DNA of 64,000 nucleotides from Candidatus Nomurabacteria bacterium (GCA_031257295.1 JAIROX010000003.1:1-64000), one strand, 5' to 3'; positions 34,478 to 43,510 are shown, counted from the first letter of the stretch. The notes: a model not told the origin generated them from the sequence alone. Numbers and translations are program-made.

Positions 34478-35889
34478 TCAGAAAATATTTTTCTATGCTA
34501 ACCATGAATTATGAGCGCACGTTGTTGTACATGCTACAACAGGTGGAATATGATATTCCGCAGTATATAAAGTGGCTGCACCGTGTCAAAGATTTTCGTA
34601 CTGTGGCTAAACGTGGCCAGATGGTGCCAACCCCAAAAGCTCACGCGCTGTTTTTGGCGTTGGCGTTGTTTGTGCTAGTTTATGCAGGCCTGGCGGTGTA
34701 TTTAGCGATTAGCGCTGGCTTGGTTATGGGCTACTTGTTGGCGATCTTAGTTATATTGATACTGCCAGTACTGGCGCCATATGTGCTGGTTGTACCACTG
34801 GTGGTCGGCCGCTACGTGGTGCAAAAACCGCTTGAGCTCAACACGATTAGTATGGCCAAAAAGTATGTGAAAGGTCACGCTGGGTTTAAAATTGCCATCG
34901 CTGGAAGTTATGGTAAAACCACGGCCAAGGAGGTCCTAAGGACAGTGCTGAGTGGCGGGCGCAAAGTGGCAGCTACACCAGGCAATATCAACCAACCGCT
35001 TGGGCTAGCCAAGTTTGTTATGAGTCTGAAGGGCGATGAGGATGTGGTGATCTTCGAGTTGGGCGAGTGCCGGCCGGGCGATATTGCTGAAATGTGTGAG
35101 TTTGTGCAGCCTGAAGCGGGGTTTATCACAGGTATCAATGAGGCGCATCTGGAGTCTTTTGGGTCGCTAGAAAATATCATAGGTGATATATTTAGCCTTA
35201 GGGATTTTCTGGAAGGCAGGCCGCTTTATCTGAATGGCGATAATGATATCTTGCGTCGTGAAGATGAGAAGTCGACCACACTATACTCACGCGATGGTAC
35301 AGAAAATAACATCGTTAGCGGCGTTAAGATCGGGCCGTTTGACACGGTATTTTCGCTGGGCAGGTTTAAGGTGCACTCTGGTTTGCTGGGTTGGCACAAC
35401 ATTGGAATTATTTCGGCGGCCGTGGAATTAGCTGGGCAGATGGGTTTGACGGATGAAGAAATTCGAGCTGGGCTAAGAGATCTAAGACCATTTGAGCACC
35501 GTATGCAACCATACGAACTAAACGGCGCGGTCATCATTGACGACACATATAACGGCAACCTCGATGGTGTCAAAGTTGGCCTGGAGCTTATGGGGCAGCT
35601 GAAGGCAAACCGCAAGTTATATGTGACGCCAGGGCTGGTGGAGCAAGGTGATAAGACAGAAGCTAACCATCAAGAAATTGGACGGTTATTGGCCAGACAA
35701 GTCGATGAAGTTGTGCTGATTCGTAACTCAGTGACGGGGTTTATTACTGATTCGCTAGTTAAGCATGGTTTTACCGGTAAGCTGACTATCATCGATGATC
35801 CGCTTAACTTTTATGAAAACTTGGACAAGTTTGTGGCGGCTGGCGACCTGGTGCTTATGCAAAACGACTGGACGGACAACTATTCGTAG
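34474..35889 (+). CDS. MurF-like Mur ligase with N-terminal membrane helices
   Basis: 471 aa. Two or three hydrophobic helices (about 50-115) precede a Mur ligase core: ATP loop AGSYGKTTAKEV (about 143-154), NINQPLG, ELGECRPGDIAEM, NEAHLESFGS, then the C-terminal DDTYNGN and TPGLVEQG segments. MurF adds D-Ala-D-Ala to the UDP-MurNAc tripeptide. Ddl, which makes that dipeptide, is the next gene, supporting this role. The membrane segment is not found in classic MurF. A second, soluble MurF is encoded at 56777. Confidence 0.82.
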   Translation: MIRKYFSMLTMNYERTLLYMLQQVEYDIPQYIKWLHRVKDFRTVAKRGQMVPTPKAHALFLALALFVLVYAGLAVYLAISAGLVMGYLLAILVILILPVLAPYVLVVPLVVGRYVVQKPLELNTISMAKKYVKGHAGFKIAIAGSYGKTTAKEVLRTVLSGGRKVAATPGNINQPLGLAKFVMSLKGDEDVVIFELGECRPGDIAEMCEFVQPEAGFITGINEAHLESFGSLENIIGDIFSLRDFLEGRPLYLNGDNDILRREDEKSTTLYSRDGTENNIVSGVKIGPFDTVFSLGRFKVHSGLLGWHNIGIISAAVELAGQMGLTDEEIRAGLRDLRPFEHRMQPYELNGAVIIDDTYNGNLDGVKVGLELMGQLKANRKLYVTPGLVEQGDKTEANHQEIGRLLARQVDEVVLIRNSVTGFITDSLVKHGFTGKLTIIDDPLNFYENLDKFVAAGDLVLMQNDWTDNYS

Positions 35890-35895
35890 TACAAT
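35890..35895 (+). promoter_or_regulatory. -10 element of ddl
   Basis: TACAAT follows directly after the upstream stop codon and ends 8 nt before ATG 35903, making that ATG the predicted leaderless start rather than ATG 35894. Confidence 0.5.
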
Positions 35896-35902
35896 GGAGC
35901 TT

Positions 35903-37060
35903 ATGGATAAGAAAACTATTGCGGTATTTTTTGGTGGTAAGTCGCCAGAACATGATGTGTCAATCGTGTCGGCTATTGCTAATGTCATAAAGCCGCTTAA
36001 GATCATTGGACATAAGGTTGTGCCGGTATATATTGCGAAAAACGGTAATTGGTATATGGGCGATGAACTAGCCGATATTAAGACTTACCAAACAGGTAAA
36101 GTTGATGAGGTTATGGCTAAGCAAAAGCCGGTGCGGGTGAGTTTTAACGGTGGGCTGACCCTTGTGCCTGCCGGGTTCCGAGAAAAACCAGTTAAGGTCG
36201 ATATTGCTTTCCCGGTGATGCACGGTGCTTACGGCGAGGATGGCTCGTTAATGGGGCTGCTGCGCATGGCGGGTGTCCCTTTTGTTGGTACTGATATGGA
36301 AGCTGCCGCTGTCGCTATGAATAAGGTGCTTAGTAAAGAGGTAGCGGTTGAAAACGGTATTCAGACACCAAAGTATGTGTCGTTTTTGACGAGCGAGTTT
36401 GCCGCTGACCGCAAAGGGGCTATTCGGCGCACCAACGGTAAACTGAAATATCCGGTATTTGTGAAGCCGGCGCACTTGGGTTCAAGTATAGGTATCAGCA
36501 AAGTTAAGGACGCTAAAGACCTGGAAAATGCGCTGGAAGTAGCGGCTTACTATGATGATGTGATCTTGGTTGAGGAAGCAGTAGAAAACCTGATCGAAGT
36601 AACAGTCCCGATTATTGGCAACGACGAACTGACCGTGGCTAATGTGGAGCGGCCAGTTAAGCTAACAGATGAGTTCTTCGACTTTGAATCGAAGTATATC
36701 AACGCTGGTGGCAAAAGAGGCAGTAAGAGCAAGGGCGGCTCTGGCGGATATTCTGAGCTGCCGGCTAAACTACCAGGTGCACTTTATAAAGAGTGCGAGG
36801 AGCTTGCTGAGCGAGTTTATAAGGTTGTCGGGCTGATGGGTATATCACGTATCGACCTATTGATTGATTCTAAGGCTGAAAAAGTATATTTTAATGAGAT
36901 TAACCCCATGCCGGGCGGATTATATGCACACAATTGGGCCGCAAAAGGTATCTCGAATGTTGAGCTGGTTGAGCGTCTGCTGGGCCTAGCCGAAGATGCC
37001 AACGCCAAGCGTCAGATGGCTAAAACTACTTTCGACACTAGCTATCTCAAGCAGTTTTAG
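35903..37060 (+). CDS. ddl: D-alanine--D-alanine ligase
   Basis: 385 aa. N-terminal VFFGGKSPEHDVSIVSA and HGAYGEDGS, ATP-grasp segments FVKPAHLGSSIGISKV and VEEAVENLIEVTV, and the metal/substrate site FNEINPMPGG. It joins two D-alanines for peptidoglycan precursors and follows the MurF-like gene that would use the product. The length is slightly above average because of an Arg/Lys/Ser/Gly-rich insertion (KRGSKSKGGSGG) before SELPAKL. Confidence 0.95.
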   Translation: MDKKTIAVFFGGKSPEHDVSIVSAIANVIKPLKIIGHKVVPVYIAKNGNWYMGDELADIKTYQTGKVDEVMAKQKPVRVSFNGGLTLVPAGFREKPVKVDIAFPVMHGAYGEDGSLMGLLRMAGVPFVGTDMEAAAVAMNKVLSKEVAVENGIQTPKYVSFLTSEFAADRKGAIRRTNGKLKYPVFVKPAHLGSSIGISKVKDAKDLENALEVAAYYDDVILVEEAVENLIEVTVPIIGNDELTVANVERPVKLTDEFFDFESKYINAGGKRGSKSKGGSGGYSELPAKLPGALYKECEELAERVYKVVGLMGISRIDLLIDSKAEKVYFNEINPMPGGLYAHNWAAKGISNVELVERLLGLAEDANAKRQMAKTTFDTSYLKQF

Positions 37061-37093
37061 TGTGATACAATAAGATTACTTAAGGAGGTTCAT

Positions 37094-37837
37094 ATGGGAG
37101 TATTTCTTACTATTATAGTGCTGGTAGCCATATTTTTGCTATCTGGTATCAAGGTTATCAATCAGTACGAGCGGGGTATCACGCTGACGCTGGGGCGCTA
37201 TTCAAGCACAAAAGACCCTGGTTTGCGCCTGGTGGTTCCTGTGTTTCAACGCATCATTAAGGTCGACGTGCGTACCACGCCTATCGATGTGCCCAAACAA
37301 GAAGTTATTACGCGCGACAACGTAACAGTTGGAGTGGACGCTATTGTGTATTTCAAGGTGATTGATTCTAGCAAGGCGGTGCTTGAGACGACCAACTATG
37401 TTTATGCCACCAGCCAGTTTGCTCAGGCGGCCTTACGTGATGTAACTGGTAATTTTGAATTGGACGACCTGCTTAGCAAGCGTGAAGAAATTAGCCAACA
37501 AATAAAAGAAATTGTTGACGCTCAAACCGACAAGTGGGGGATTGACGTTGAAAACGTGAAGTTGCAAAATATTGAGTTACCGGCTGACATGAAGCGTGCT
37601 ATGGCCAAACAAGCTGAAGCTGAACGCGAACGCCGTGCCGCAATTATCAATGCCGAGGGCGAAAAAGCAGCGGCTGCTGCTGTGGCCGAAGCCGCCAAAT
37701 TGTTAGCTTCGACTGCAGGTGGTATCAACATCCGTACGTTGCAGACTCTTGAAAAAATTAGCACCGAGCCAAGCCAGAAGACAATTGTGGTCGTGCCGAG
37801 CGATCTAACTGGTGCTATTACCAAAGGTATCAGATAA
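37094..37837 (+). CDS. SPFH/band 7 protein (slipin-like)
   Basis: 247 aa. N-terminal membrane hairpin (about 2-16), SPFH domain (NQYERGITLTLGRY, RTTPIDVPKQEVITRDNVTV, LRDVTGNFELDDLLSKRE), then a long Ala/Glu helix (KQAEAERERRAAIINAEGEKAAAAA) for oligomerisation. It resembles prokaryotic slipins, membrane scaffolds. It has a perfect AAGGAGG Shine-Dalgarno and a TGATACAAT -10 upstream, so it is leadered, unlike its neighbours. Confidence 0.9.
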   Translation: MGVFLTIIVLVAIFLLSGIKVINQYERGITLTLGRYSSTKDPGLRLVVPVFQRIIKVDVRTTPIDVPKQEVITRDNVTVGVDAIVYFKVIDSSKAVLETTNYVYATSQFAQAALRDVTGNFELDDLLSKREEISQQIKEIVDAQTDKWGIDVENVKLQNIELPADMKRAMAKQAEAERERRAAIINAEGEKAAAAAVAEAAKLLASTAGGINIRTLQTLEKISTEPSQKTIVVVPSDLTGAITKGIR

Positions 37838-37848
37838 ACGCGTGCCAA

Positions 37849-38682
37849 ATGAGCGATAATAACTTTGATGAAATTATCCCCACGGCAATCCAGGGTGCAT
37901 ATTATAAAACGCTGACGGATATTCCGTATTCTACTGAGATTCTGAAAGAGGCTCGAGACTTATGTGGTGAATTACCGCAAGATATTATAGTTGACGAAAA
38001 AGCGGTAATACGCGAAGCTCGGCATAAGATAATCGATAAATTGTTAAAACAATCTGGTATTACGCAGGTGTTTGAGCTTGCTGCTGGCTATTCGTCGCGA
38101 GGTTTGAAATTTACTGAAAATGAGAATTGTTGTTATGTTGAGCTAGACTTGTCAACTGTATCTAAAGCTAAAGAGATGATCATAGAAAGAGTTGTTGGTG
38201 AACGCAAAAACCTACACGTAATTAATGGCAACGCGCTCGATGAGCAAGTGTATATATTGGCACAGGCCTATTTTGACAAAAGCCTGCCTGCGACTATTGT
38301 CAATGAGGGATTGTTGCGTTACTTAAGTTTTGACGAAAAATCGGAATTAGCAGAAAATATTCGTAGATTTATCACCCAATATGGTGGTGTTTGGATTACC
38401 GGCGATGGCGGTTTCATGGACTTTCGTAAAAACCAAAATCAAATATTGCCGGAGCACGATAAGAGCTTGAGTAAAAGGGTTCCGCGGAATTCATTTGATA
38501 ACGTGTTCGAGAATAAAGAAGATTTTGCAAATTTTTTTGCTCGATTTGGTTTCTCGACAGAATTTTACAGATATAGCGATGTCTTAGGCGAACTTTCATC
38601 TGCGAAGGTCTTGGGTCTATCGAATGGCAGGGTGCACGACTTGCTTTTTGGAGCATATGCGGCCGTATTGAAACTTAGGTAG
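37849..38682 (+). CDS. SAM-dependent methyltransferase, LCM/PPM-like
   Basis: 277 aa. VFELAAGYSSRGL is the SAM-binding motif I, YVELDL motif II, and TIVNEGLLRYLSFDEK a later conserved segment of the leucine carboxyl methyltransferase/PPM family (also in polyketide O-methyltransferases). The codon use is more AT-rich than in flanking genes. It lies 11 nt after the slipin gene. Substrate unknown. Confidence 0.75.
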   Translation: MSDNNFDEIIPTAIQGAYYKTLTDIPYSTEILKEARDLCGELPQDIIVDEKAVIREARHKIIDKLLKQSGITQVFELAAGYSSRGLKFTENENCCYVELDLSTVSKAKEMIIERVVGERKNLHVINGNALDEQVYILAQAYFDKSLPATIVNEGLLRYLSFDEKSELAENIRRFITQYGGVWITGDGGFMDFRKNQNQILPEHDKSLSKRVPRNSFDNVFENKEDFANFFARFGFSTEFYRYSDVLGELSSAKVLGLSNGRVHDLLFGAYAAVLKLR

Positions 38683-38697
38683 TCACAAACGGCAAAG

Positions 38698-38718
38698 AAA
38701 AATCGCCCGAATGGGCGA
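38698..38718 (-). terminator. Terminator of tRNA-Phe
   Basis: On the minus strand TCGCCC-ATTC-GGGCGA is followed by TTTTTC. Confidence 0.75.
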
Positions 38719-38738
38719 CCGAAAAAAGTTTTCTCTAC

Positions 38739-38814
38739 TGGTGGCTCCGACTGGACTCGAACCAGTGACACAAGGCTCTTCAGGCCTCTGCTCTACCAAC
38801 TGAGCTACAGAGCC
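38739..38814 (-). tRNA. tRNA-Phe (anticodon GAA)
   Basis: Acceptor GGCTCTG with its partner CGGAGCC (one wobble), D-arm GCTCAGTTGGTAGAGC, anticodon loop CTGAAGA, T-arm CTGGTTCGAGTCCAG, encoded CCA. Confidence 0.95.
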
Positions 38815-38884
38815 GTAACGCAATTACGCCAAGTAATTATATCATGCACAGAACTGTTGTTGCAAAAGTAAACGGCACAGTTGG

Positions 38885-38912
38885 TTGACATTTATGTGGT
38901 GCATGATAAGAT
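38885..38912 (+). promoter_or_regulatory. Promoter of the His leader peptide / hisS
   Basis: TTGACA, 16-bp spacer, TAAGAT with TG one base upstream, ending 7 nt before ATG 38919. The leader peptide is thus predicted to be translated from a leaderless 5' end. Confidence 0.7.
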
Positions 38913-38918
38913 GTAGGT

Positions 38919-38981
38919 ATGAAAACAACCAGTGTTTCTACTTTTGAGCATCATAGCCACCACAAGGTTTCTTTGGGGTAG
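38919..38981 (+). CDS. His-rich leader peptide of hisS
   Basis: A 20-codon ORF reads MKTTSVSTFEHHSHHKVSLG. Codons 11, 12, 14 and 15 are His (CAT CAT, CAC CAC). It lies upstream of the histidyl-tRNA synthetase gene and is followed by alternative hairpins (38972-39027). This is the layout of amino-acid attenuators such as the enterobacterial his leader. Low charged tRNA-His would stall ribosomes on the His codons. Expression is inferred; the match of His codons to the regulated gene is the main evidence. Confidence 0.7.
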   Translation: MKTTSVSTFEHHSHHKVSLG

Positions 38982-39027
38982 CTCTTGGCTTTTCGATAAA
39001 ATGGCAGCTCCCCAAAAGGGAGTTTTT
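38972..39027 (+). promoter_or_regulatory. Putative transcription attenuator of hisS
   Basis: Terminator: CTCCC (39008-39012) with GGGAG (39018-39022), then TTTTT. Antiterminator: TTTGGGG-T-AGCT (38972-38983) pairs with AGCTCCCCAAA (39006-39016), 11 bp with one bulged base, and would sequester the terminator's 5' arm. The antiterminator's 5' arm covers the leader stop codon TAG (38979-38981). A ribosome finishing the peptide would block it, while one stalled on His codons would free it. TATAAT at 39038-39043 might be a second, attenuator-independent promoter. Confidence 0.65.
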
Positions 39028-39060
39028 AAATATATAGTATAATAATTGATAGGAGAAAAT

Positions 39061-40359
39061 ATGAATAAAATATCAACCGCACCACTATCTGGTTTCATGG
39101 AGCTTAGCCCGAGCGATCAGCTAGAATTCGATCGAATTAAAGACGTGATTCGTGCTGAGCATGTTAAGCGCGGTTTTTTACCGATTGATACGCCGCTGAT
39201 TTATCGCAGCGAGGTATTGCTGGCCAAAGCTGGTGGCGAAACCGAAAAGCAGATCTACAGGTTCGACAAGGGGGATAATGACCTGTCGCTTAGGTTTGAC
39301 CTGACTGTGCCGCTAGCGCGCTATGTGGTCGACAAGCAGAGCGAACTGAATTTTCCATTTAAAGTGAGTCAGATTGCCAAAAGCTACCGCGGTGAGCGAG
39401 CGCAGTTTGGGCGTTTTCGTGAGTTCTATCAATGTGATGCCGACGTGATTGGGCGTGGCTCTCTAGACATAAGCTACGATGCTGAGGTTATTGCATTAGT
39501 TGACGCAATTTACAGCCAACTGGAGTTTGGCGATTTTACAATTCGTGTTAATAATCGCAAGCTACTGAGTGGTTTTATCGACGCGATTGGCGCTAGTAGC
39601 AAGGCAGGTGAAATTCTAGGTATCATCGACAAAGCTGCTAAAATCACACCTGAGGAGTTTGAATCTGAAATACGTGGGCTAGGATTGTCTGATGACGGTG
39701 CCGGGCGGCTTAGAGAATTTATCGGCTTGACTGGTGACAATACAGCTATTTTGAATAGTTTAGAGGAGCTGAATATCGATAATGAGGTTTATCGCCAGGG
39801 CCTAAGTGAGCTTAGGGCGGTAATCAGCTTACTGGCTGACATGGGTGTAACTAAGACTGTGCGAGTTGACCTAATGATTGTGCGTGGGTTGGACTATTAC
39901 ACGGGTACGGTGTATGAAACAACCATTAATGGCCGCGAACGCGAGGTCGGTTCAGTGGCTAGCGGCGGACGATATGACGACTTGGCCAGTAATTATTCAA
40001 GCGAAAACTTCCCCGGCGTAGGCGTATCAATTGGCTTGACGCGCTTATTTGCGGCATTAAAAGGTGCTGGATTGGTTGGCGAAACCAAGCAAACGCCAGT
40101 TGATGTGCTAGTATTGCCGTTTAGCTCAGCGGAGTTCGCATATTCTTATAAGTTGGCCGATCAGCTGCGCGCTGAAGGTAAGAATGTTGATGTGCTAACT
40201 GAGGACATGAAGTTTGGCAAAAAAATGGCTTATGCTGATAAAACTGGCGTGGCTAGCGTGGTTGTGGTAGGTGAAAACGAAGTAAAAACTGGCGATACTA
40301 AGATTAAAAATATGAAAACTGGTCAGGAGTCTCAGCTTGATACCTACAGCGACTCCTAA
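39061..40359 (+). CDS. hisS: Histidyl-tRNA synthetase
   Basis: 432 aa. Class II synthetase: motif 2 SYRGERAQFGRFREFYQCD, HisRS-specific GLDYYTGTVYE, motif 3 GGRYDDLASNYS...GVGVSIGLTRL, then an anticodon-binding domain (PVDVLVLPFSSAEFAYSYKLADQL). It charges tRNA-His. ATG 39061 has AGGAGA 6-7 nt upstream; an in-frame TTG at 39046 lacks one. The gene overlaps def by 23 nt. Confidence 0.96.
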   Translation: MNKISTAPLSGFMELSPSDQLEFDRIKDVIRAEHVKRGFLPIDTPLIYRSEVLLAKAGGETEKQIYRFDKGDNDLSLRFDLTVPLARYVVDKQSELNFPFKVSQIAKSYRGERAQFGRFREFYQCDADVIGRGSLDISYDAEVIALVDAIYSQLEFGDFTIRVNNRKLLSGFIDAIGASSKAGEILGIIDKAAKITPEEFESEIRGLGLSDDGAGRLREFIGLTGDNTAILNSLEELNIDNEVYRQGLSELRAVISLLADMGVTKTVRVDLMIVRGLDYYTGTVYETTINGREREVGSVASGGRYDDLASNYSSENFPGVGVSIGLTRLFAALKGAGLVGETKQTPVDVLVLPFSSAEFAYSYKLADQLRAEGKNVDVLTEDMKFGKKMAYADKTGVASVVVVGENEVKTGDTKIKNMKTGQESQLDTYSDS

Positions 40360-40906
40360 AATTCTTAAGTTGGTGCGCCTAGGTAATCCGGTTCTGCGCA
40401 TGGACACAAAGAGGTTAACTCGAACTGAGATTGTATCTGATAAAATCCGTAACTTAGTGGCTAATATGCGCCATACGATTGAGGAAGAAAGTTATGGCGT
40501 GGGGATGTCTGCGCCGCAAGTCGGTGAAAGTTTGGCGATTAGTATTATTGCTATCAAGCCAACTCCAAACCGCCCAGAATTGAAGCGATTCGACAAGACG
40601 TTGTTTAACGCTGAGATTATCGAGACATATGGACGCCGTGTGGGTATGTGGGAAGGTTGTGCGAGCGTGGGCAGCGGCGATGATATTCTTTACGCCAAGG
40701 TGCCGCGTTATAAAAAAGTGAGGGTTGCTTATCTTGACGAGACCGGGCAGCGACGTATCGAAGTACTCGATGGCTTTGTGGCACATGTAGCCCAGCACGA
40801 GATTGATCACCTGAGCGGTGTCATGCTCGTTGATCGTGTACGCGATAAGTCAACTTTTATGATGGGCGATGAGTATAAGAAACGCATCGTGAATTCTAGG
40901 GCGTAG
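40337..40906 (+). CDS. def: Peptide deformylase
   Basis: 189 aa, TTG start 7 nt after AGGAG within the hisS end. Motif 1 GVGMSAPQVGE (usual G-x-G-x-A-A-P-Q), motif 2 EGCASVG with the metal-ligand Cys (usual E-G-C-L-S), motif 3 QHEIDHLSG with the two His and catalytic Glu. It removes the formyl group from new proteins. Substitution of Leu by Ala in motif 2 is mild. Coupled to hisS by overlap. Confidence 0.93.
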   Translation: MIPTATPKILKLVRLGNPVLRMDTKRLTRTEIVSDKIRNLVANMRHTIEEESYGVGMSAPQVGESLAISIIAIKPTPNRPELKRFDKTLFNAEIIETYGRRVGMWEGCASVGSGDDILYAKVPRYKKVRVAYLDETGQRRIEVLDGFVAHVAQHEIDHLSGVMLVDRVRDKSTFMMGDEYKKRIVNSRA

Positions 40907-40945
40907 CAAAGTTTTAAGCTAAACGCTATATATGGTGTACAAAAA

Positions 40946-40977
40946 TTAAATATACGCTATATATAGCGTATATTTAA
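40946..40977 (-). terminator. 32-nt perfect palindrome, terminator of tRNA-Leu
   Basis: TTAAATATACGCTATA and its exact complement form a 16-bp AT-rich stem. On the minus strand ATTTTTG follows, fitting termination after tRNA-Leu. A related half-site (CGCTATATATGG) lies just upstream at 40924-40935. Confidence 0.6.
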
Positions 40978-40980
40978 GGT

Positions 40981-41066
40981 TGGTGGGCGAGATGGGACTC
41001 GAACCCATAAGCCTTTTGGGCAGCGGATTTTAAGTCCACCGCGTATACCAGTTCCGCCACTCGCCC
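40981..41066 (-). tRNA. tRNA-Leu (anticodon TAA)
   Basis: Class II tRNA of 86 nt with long variable arm (TGCCC AAAA GGCTTA region), acceptor GGGCGAG/CTCGCCC, anticodon loop CTTAAAA, encoded CCA. Confidence 0.95.
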
Positions 41067-41112
41067 ACACCCCTATTGTATCTTATTTGCGTATGCGTGT
41101 ATACTTATTACC

Positions 41113-43509
41113 ATGCGAAAGAAGATGATTGACGATAGGACTGGCTTATCTAGCAAAGAGGTTGAAGCCAGGACCAATGCGGGCGAAGTTAATGTGTTCA
41201 GAGACACTGCGTCTAAGTCGGTTGGCGAAATTGTTAGAAGCAATACCCTAACGTTCTTTAACGGCCTGAACGTATGTATTTTTATTCTGATTTTGATCAC
41301 AGGCCAGTTCAAAAACGGCCTGTTTTTTGGCGCTATTTTGCTTAACACACTGTGGGGGATCTACCAAGAGCTTCGTGCTCGCAAAATCATCTCGAAAATG
41401 TCGCTGCTTACTCGTAGCAAGGTGTATGTGATACGTGACAGTAAAGAGCAAGAGATCGACCGTAACGAGATTGTGCTAGACGACATCTGTATCTTGAAGA
41501 AAGGCTCGCAGATTCCAGCCGACGGCGTGATTGTTGGCGATGAAACAATCGAAGTAGACGAGTCTATGCTGACTGGCGAATCGGACTTTGTGGTTAAAAA
41601 GAAGGGCGACAAAGTTTTTGGTGGTAGCCTGGTGATGCTAGGGCAAACCAAAGCGCAGGTTACGGCAGTAGCCGGCGATATATATATCAACCAGTTGAGC
41701 CTTGAGGTAAAGACTGTAAAAGTTAAGAAATCTAAGCTGCAAAGGCAGATCTACGGCATTATTAAAGTTGCTACACTGCTACTCGTGGTGGTCGGTCCGT
41801 TCTTCTTTATCCGTGAGCTGACAGTCATGCGTCATAACTACATGATTGAATGGCAAGATGCTCTGCTAAGGTCGCTAACTGCTGCGATTGGCATGGTGCC
41901 GGAAGGGCTGGTGTTGTTAACTAGCGTCGCACTGACGGTTGGTGTGATGACTTTAGCCAGGCGACGTGTGCTAACCCAAGAGCTGTCGGCAATAGAAACT
42001 TTGGCGCGCGTAGATGTGTTATGCCTTGATAAAACAGGTACCTTAACTGAAGGGTCCCTCAAACTATCTGGTACAGAATATTATAGTAAAGATCAAGCTT
42101 ATACCAAGCAGGCGCTTGCTGCCCTGGCGGCTGCCGACGAAGAGCAAAATGCCACAGCATCAGCTATTAGTGAGACATTCACTAAGGTCCCTGATTGGAA
42201 AGCTACAAAAAAGATTCCGTTCTCATCGCGCACTAAGTGGCAGGCTGTAGAGTTTTCGGGTCAAGGTGTGCTTATTTTGGGCGCGCCCGACGTCGTCTTG
42301 CCTAACAACGCAAAAGATGCACGCAAGTTTTGTGCCAAAGCTGCAGATGATGGCCTGCGTACGCTGGCTTTGCTAAAAAGCTCATCATTGCCAAAAGGTG
42401 ACGACCTACCGAAGGAGCGTGAAGTGCTGGCCGTGCTGCTGCTGGCCGATCAAGTACGCTCTAACGCCAAGGAGACATTAAACTATTTCCGCGAGCAGGG
42501 TGTCGACATTCGCGTGATTTCGGGCGATCACCCAGCCACGGTTGCCAACATCTGCAAAACAGTTGGGCTGAATGGTAAATGTATCGACGCCAAAGAGTTA
42601 CCGACTGATCCTGATGAGCTGTGCGAAGCCGTTAAAGATATCACTGTGTTTGGCCGCGTTACCCCAGACCAGAAAAAGCAAATCGTGATAGCGCTGCAGG
42701 CCAACGGTCACACGGTAGCTATGACCGGCGACGGTGTTAACGATATTTTGGCGCTCAAGCAGTCTGACTGCGGTGTAGCTATGGCGGCGGGCAGCGAAGC
42801 TACGCAATCCGTGGCGCAATTCGTGTTGCTAGACTCTAATTTTGACGCTCTGCCCAAAGTGGTAGGCGAGGGCAGGCGTGTTATCAATAACATTAATCGT
42901 GTAGCTAGCCTGTTTCTTATTAAGACTACTTGGTCGTTCTGCTTGGCGCTGCTTTTCGCGGCTGCTGCCGTGCCATATCCATTCACCCCGATTCAACTGT
43001 CTTTGCTGGACTTTTTGGCGATTGGTGTGCCGAGCTTTTTGCTAGCGTTGGAGCCTAACTATGAGCTCGTGAGAGGGAACTTTATCAAGAAGACTCTATT
43101 TAATGCCGTACCAGCTGGTTTAGCTATTTTCCTAGCGATCGCATTGGTTCATGACGGAACACAAGCCATTGAAGGGCTACCGTTCAACGAGGTGTTCCCA
43201 TACGGCGCTACCTCATCCCTCTTTGTAGCGCTTTCGGCCTATATACTAACTCTATTCTTTGTCAGCCGGCCTCTAACTAAGTGGCGCAAGGCTGTTGTGG
43301 CGCTGGTTGTAGTGGCTGGTGCAGTGATGACCTCTATACCACTTGTCTACGGTTTTTATGGGTATGTGGCGCTACCAGAGCACGCATATAGCTGGACTAT
43401 TCAGTATTGCTTGTGCGCCATTGTGGCAACTATAGTGATTCGATTTATATTCTTGGGCATTAGAAGGCTCTGGCGGAAATTAAAGCCAAAGCGTTTTATA
43501 CGAAAATAA
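41113..43509 (+). CDS. P-type cation-transporting ATPase, CtpE-like
   Basis: 798 aa. Actuator motif LTGES, phosphorylation site CLDKTGTLTEG, hinge MTGDGVNDILALKQSDCGVAM, and ion-site segment GMVPEGLVLLTSVALTVG in helix 4. Eight or more transmembrane helices, including the C-terminal block. The PEGL helix-4 motif and domain order resemble mycobacterial CtpE and related Ca2+/Mg2+ pumps rather than heavy-metal (CPx) pumps. Start is leaderless type: TATACT ends 8 nt before ATG. Ion specificity is inferred only. Confidence 0.88.
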   Translation: MRKKMIDDRTGLSSKEVEARTNAGEVNVFRDTASKSVGEIVRSNTLTFFNGLNVCIFILILITGQFKNGLFFGAILLNTLWGIYQELRARKIISKMSLLTRSKVYVIRDSKEQEIDRNEIVLDDICILKKGSQIPADGVIVGDETIEVDESMLTGESDFVVKKKGDKVFGGSLVMLGQTKAQVTAVAGDIYINQLSLEVKTVKVKKSKLQRQIYGIIKVATLLLVVVGPFFFIRELTVMRHNYMIEWQDALLRSLTAAIGMVPEGLVLLTSVALTVGVMTLARRRVLTQELSAIETLARVDVLCLDKTGTLTEGSLKLSGTEYYSKDQAYTKQALAALAAADEEQNATASAISETFTKVPDWKATKKIPFSSRTKWQAVEFSGQGVLILGAPDVVLPNNAKDARKFCAKAADDGLRTLALLKSSSLPKGDDLPKEREVLAVLLLADQVRSNAKETLNYFREQGVDIRVISGDHPATVANICKTVGLNGKCIDAKELPTDPDELCEAVKDITVFGRVTPDQKKQIVIALQANGHTVAMTGDGVNDILALKQSDCGVAMAAGSEATQSVAQFVLLDSNFDALPKVVGEGRRVINNINRVASLFLIKTTWSFCLALLFAAAAVPYPFTPIQLSLLDFLAIGVPSFLLALEPNYELVRGNFIKKTLFNAVPAGLAIFLAIALVHDGTQAIEGLPFNEVFPYGATSSLFVALSAYILTLFFVSRPLTKWRKAVVALVVVAGAVMTSIPLVYGFYGYVALPEHAYSWTIQYCLCAIVATIVIRFIFLGIRRLWRKLKPKRFIRK

Positions 43510-43510
43510 A

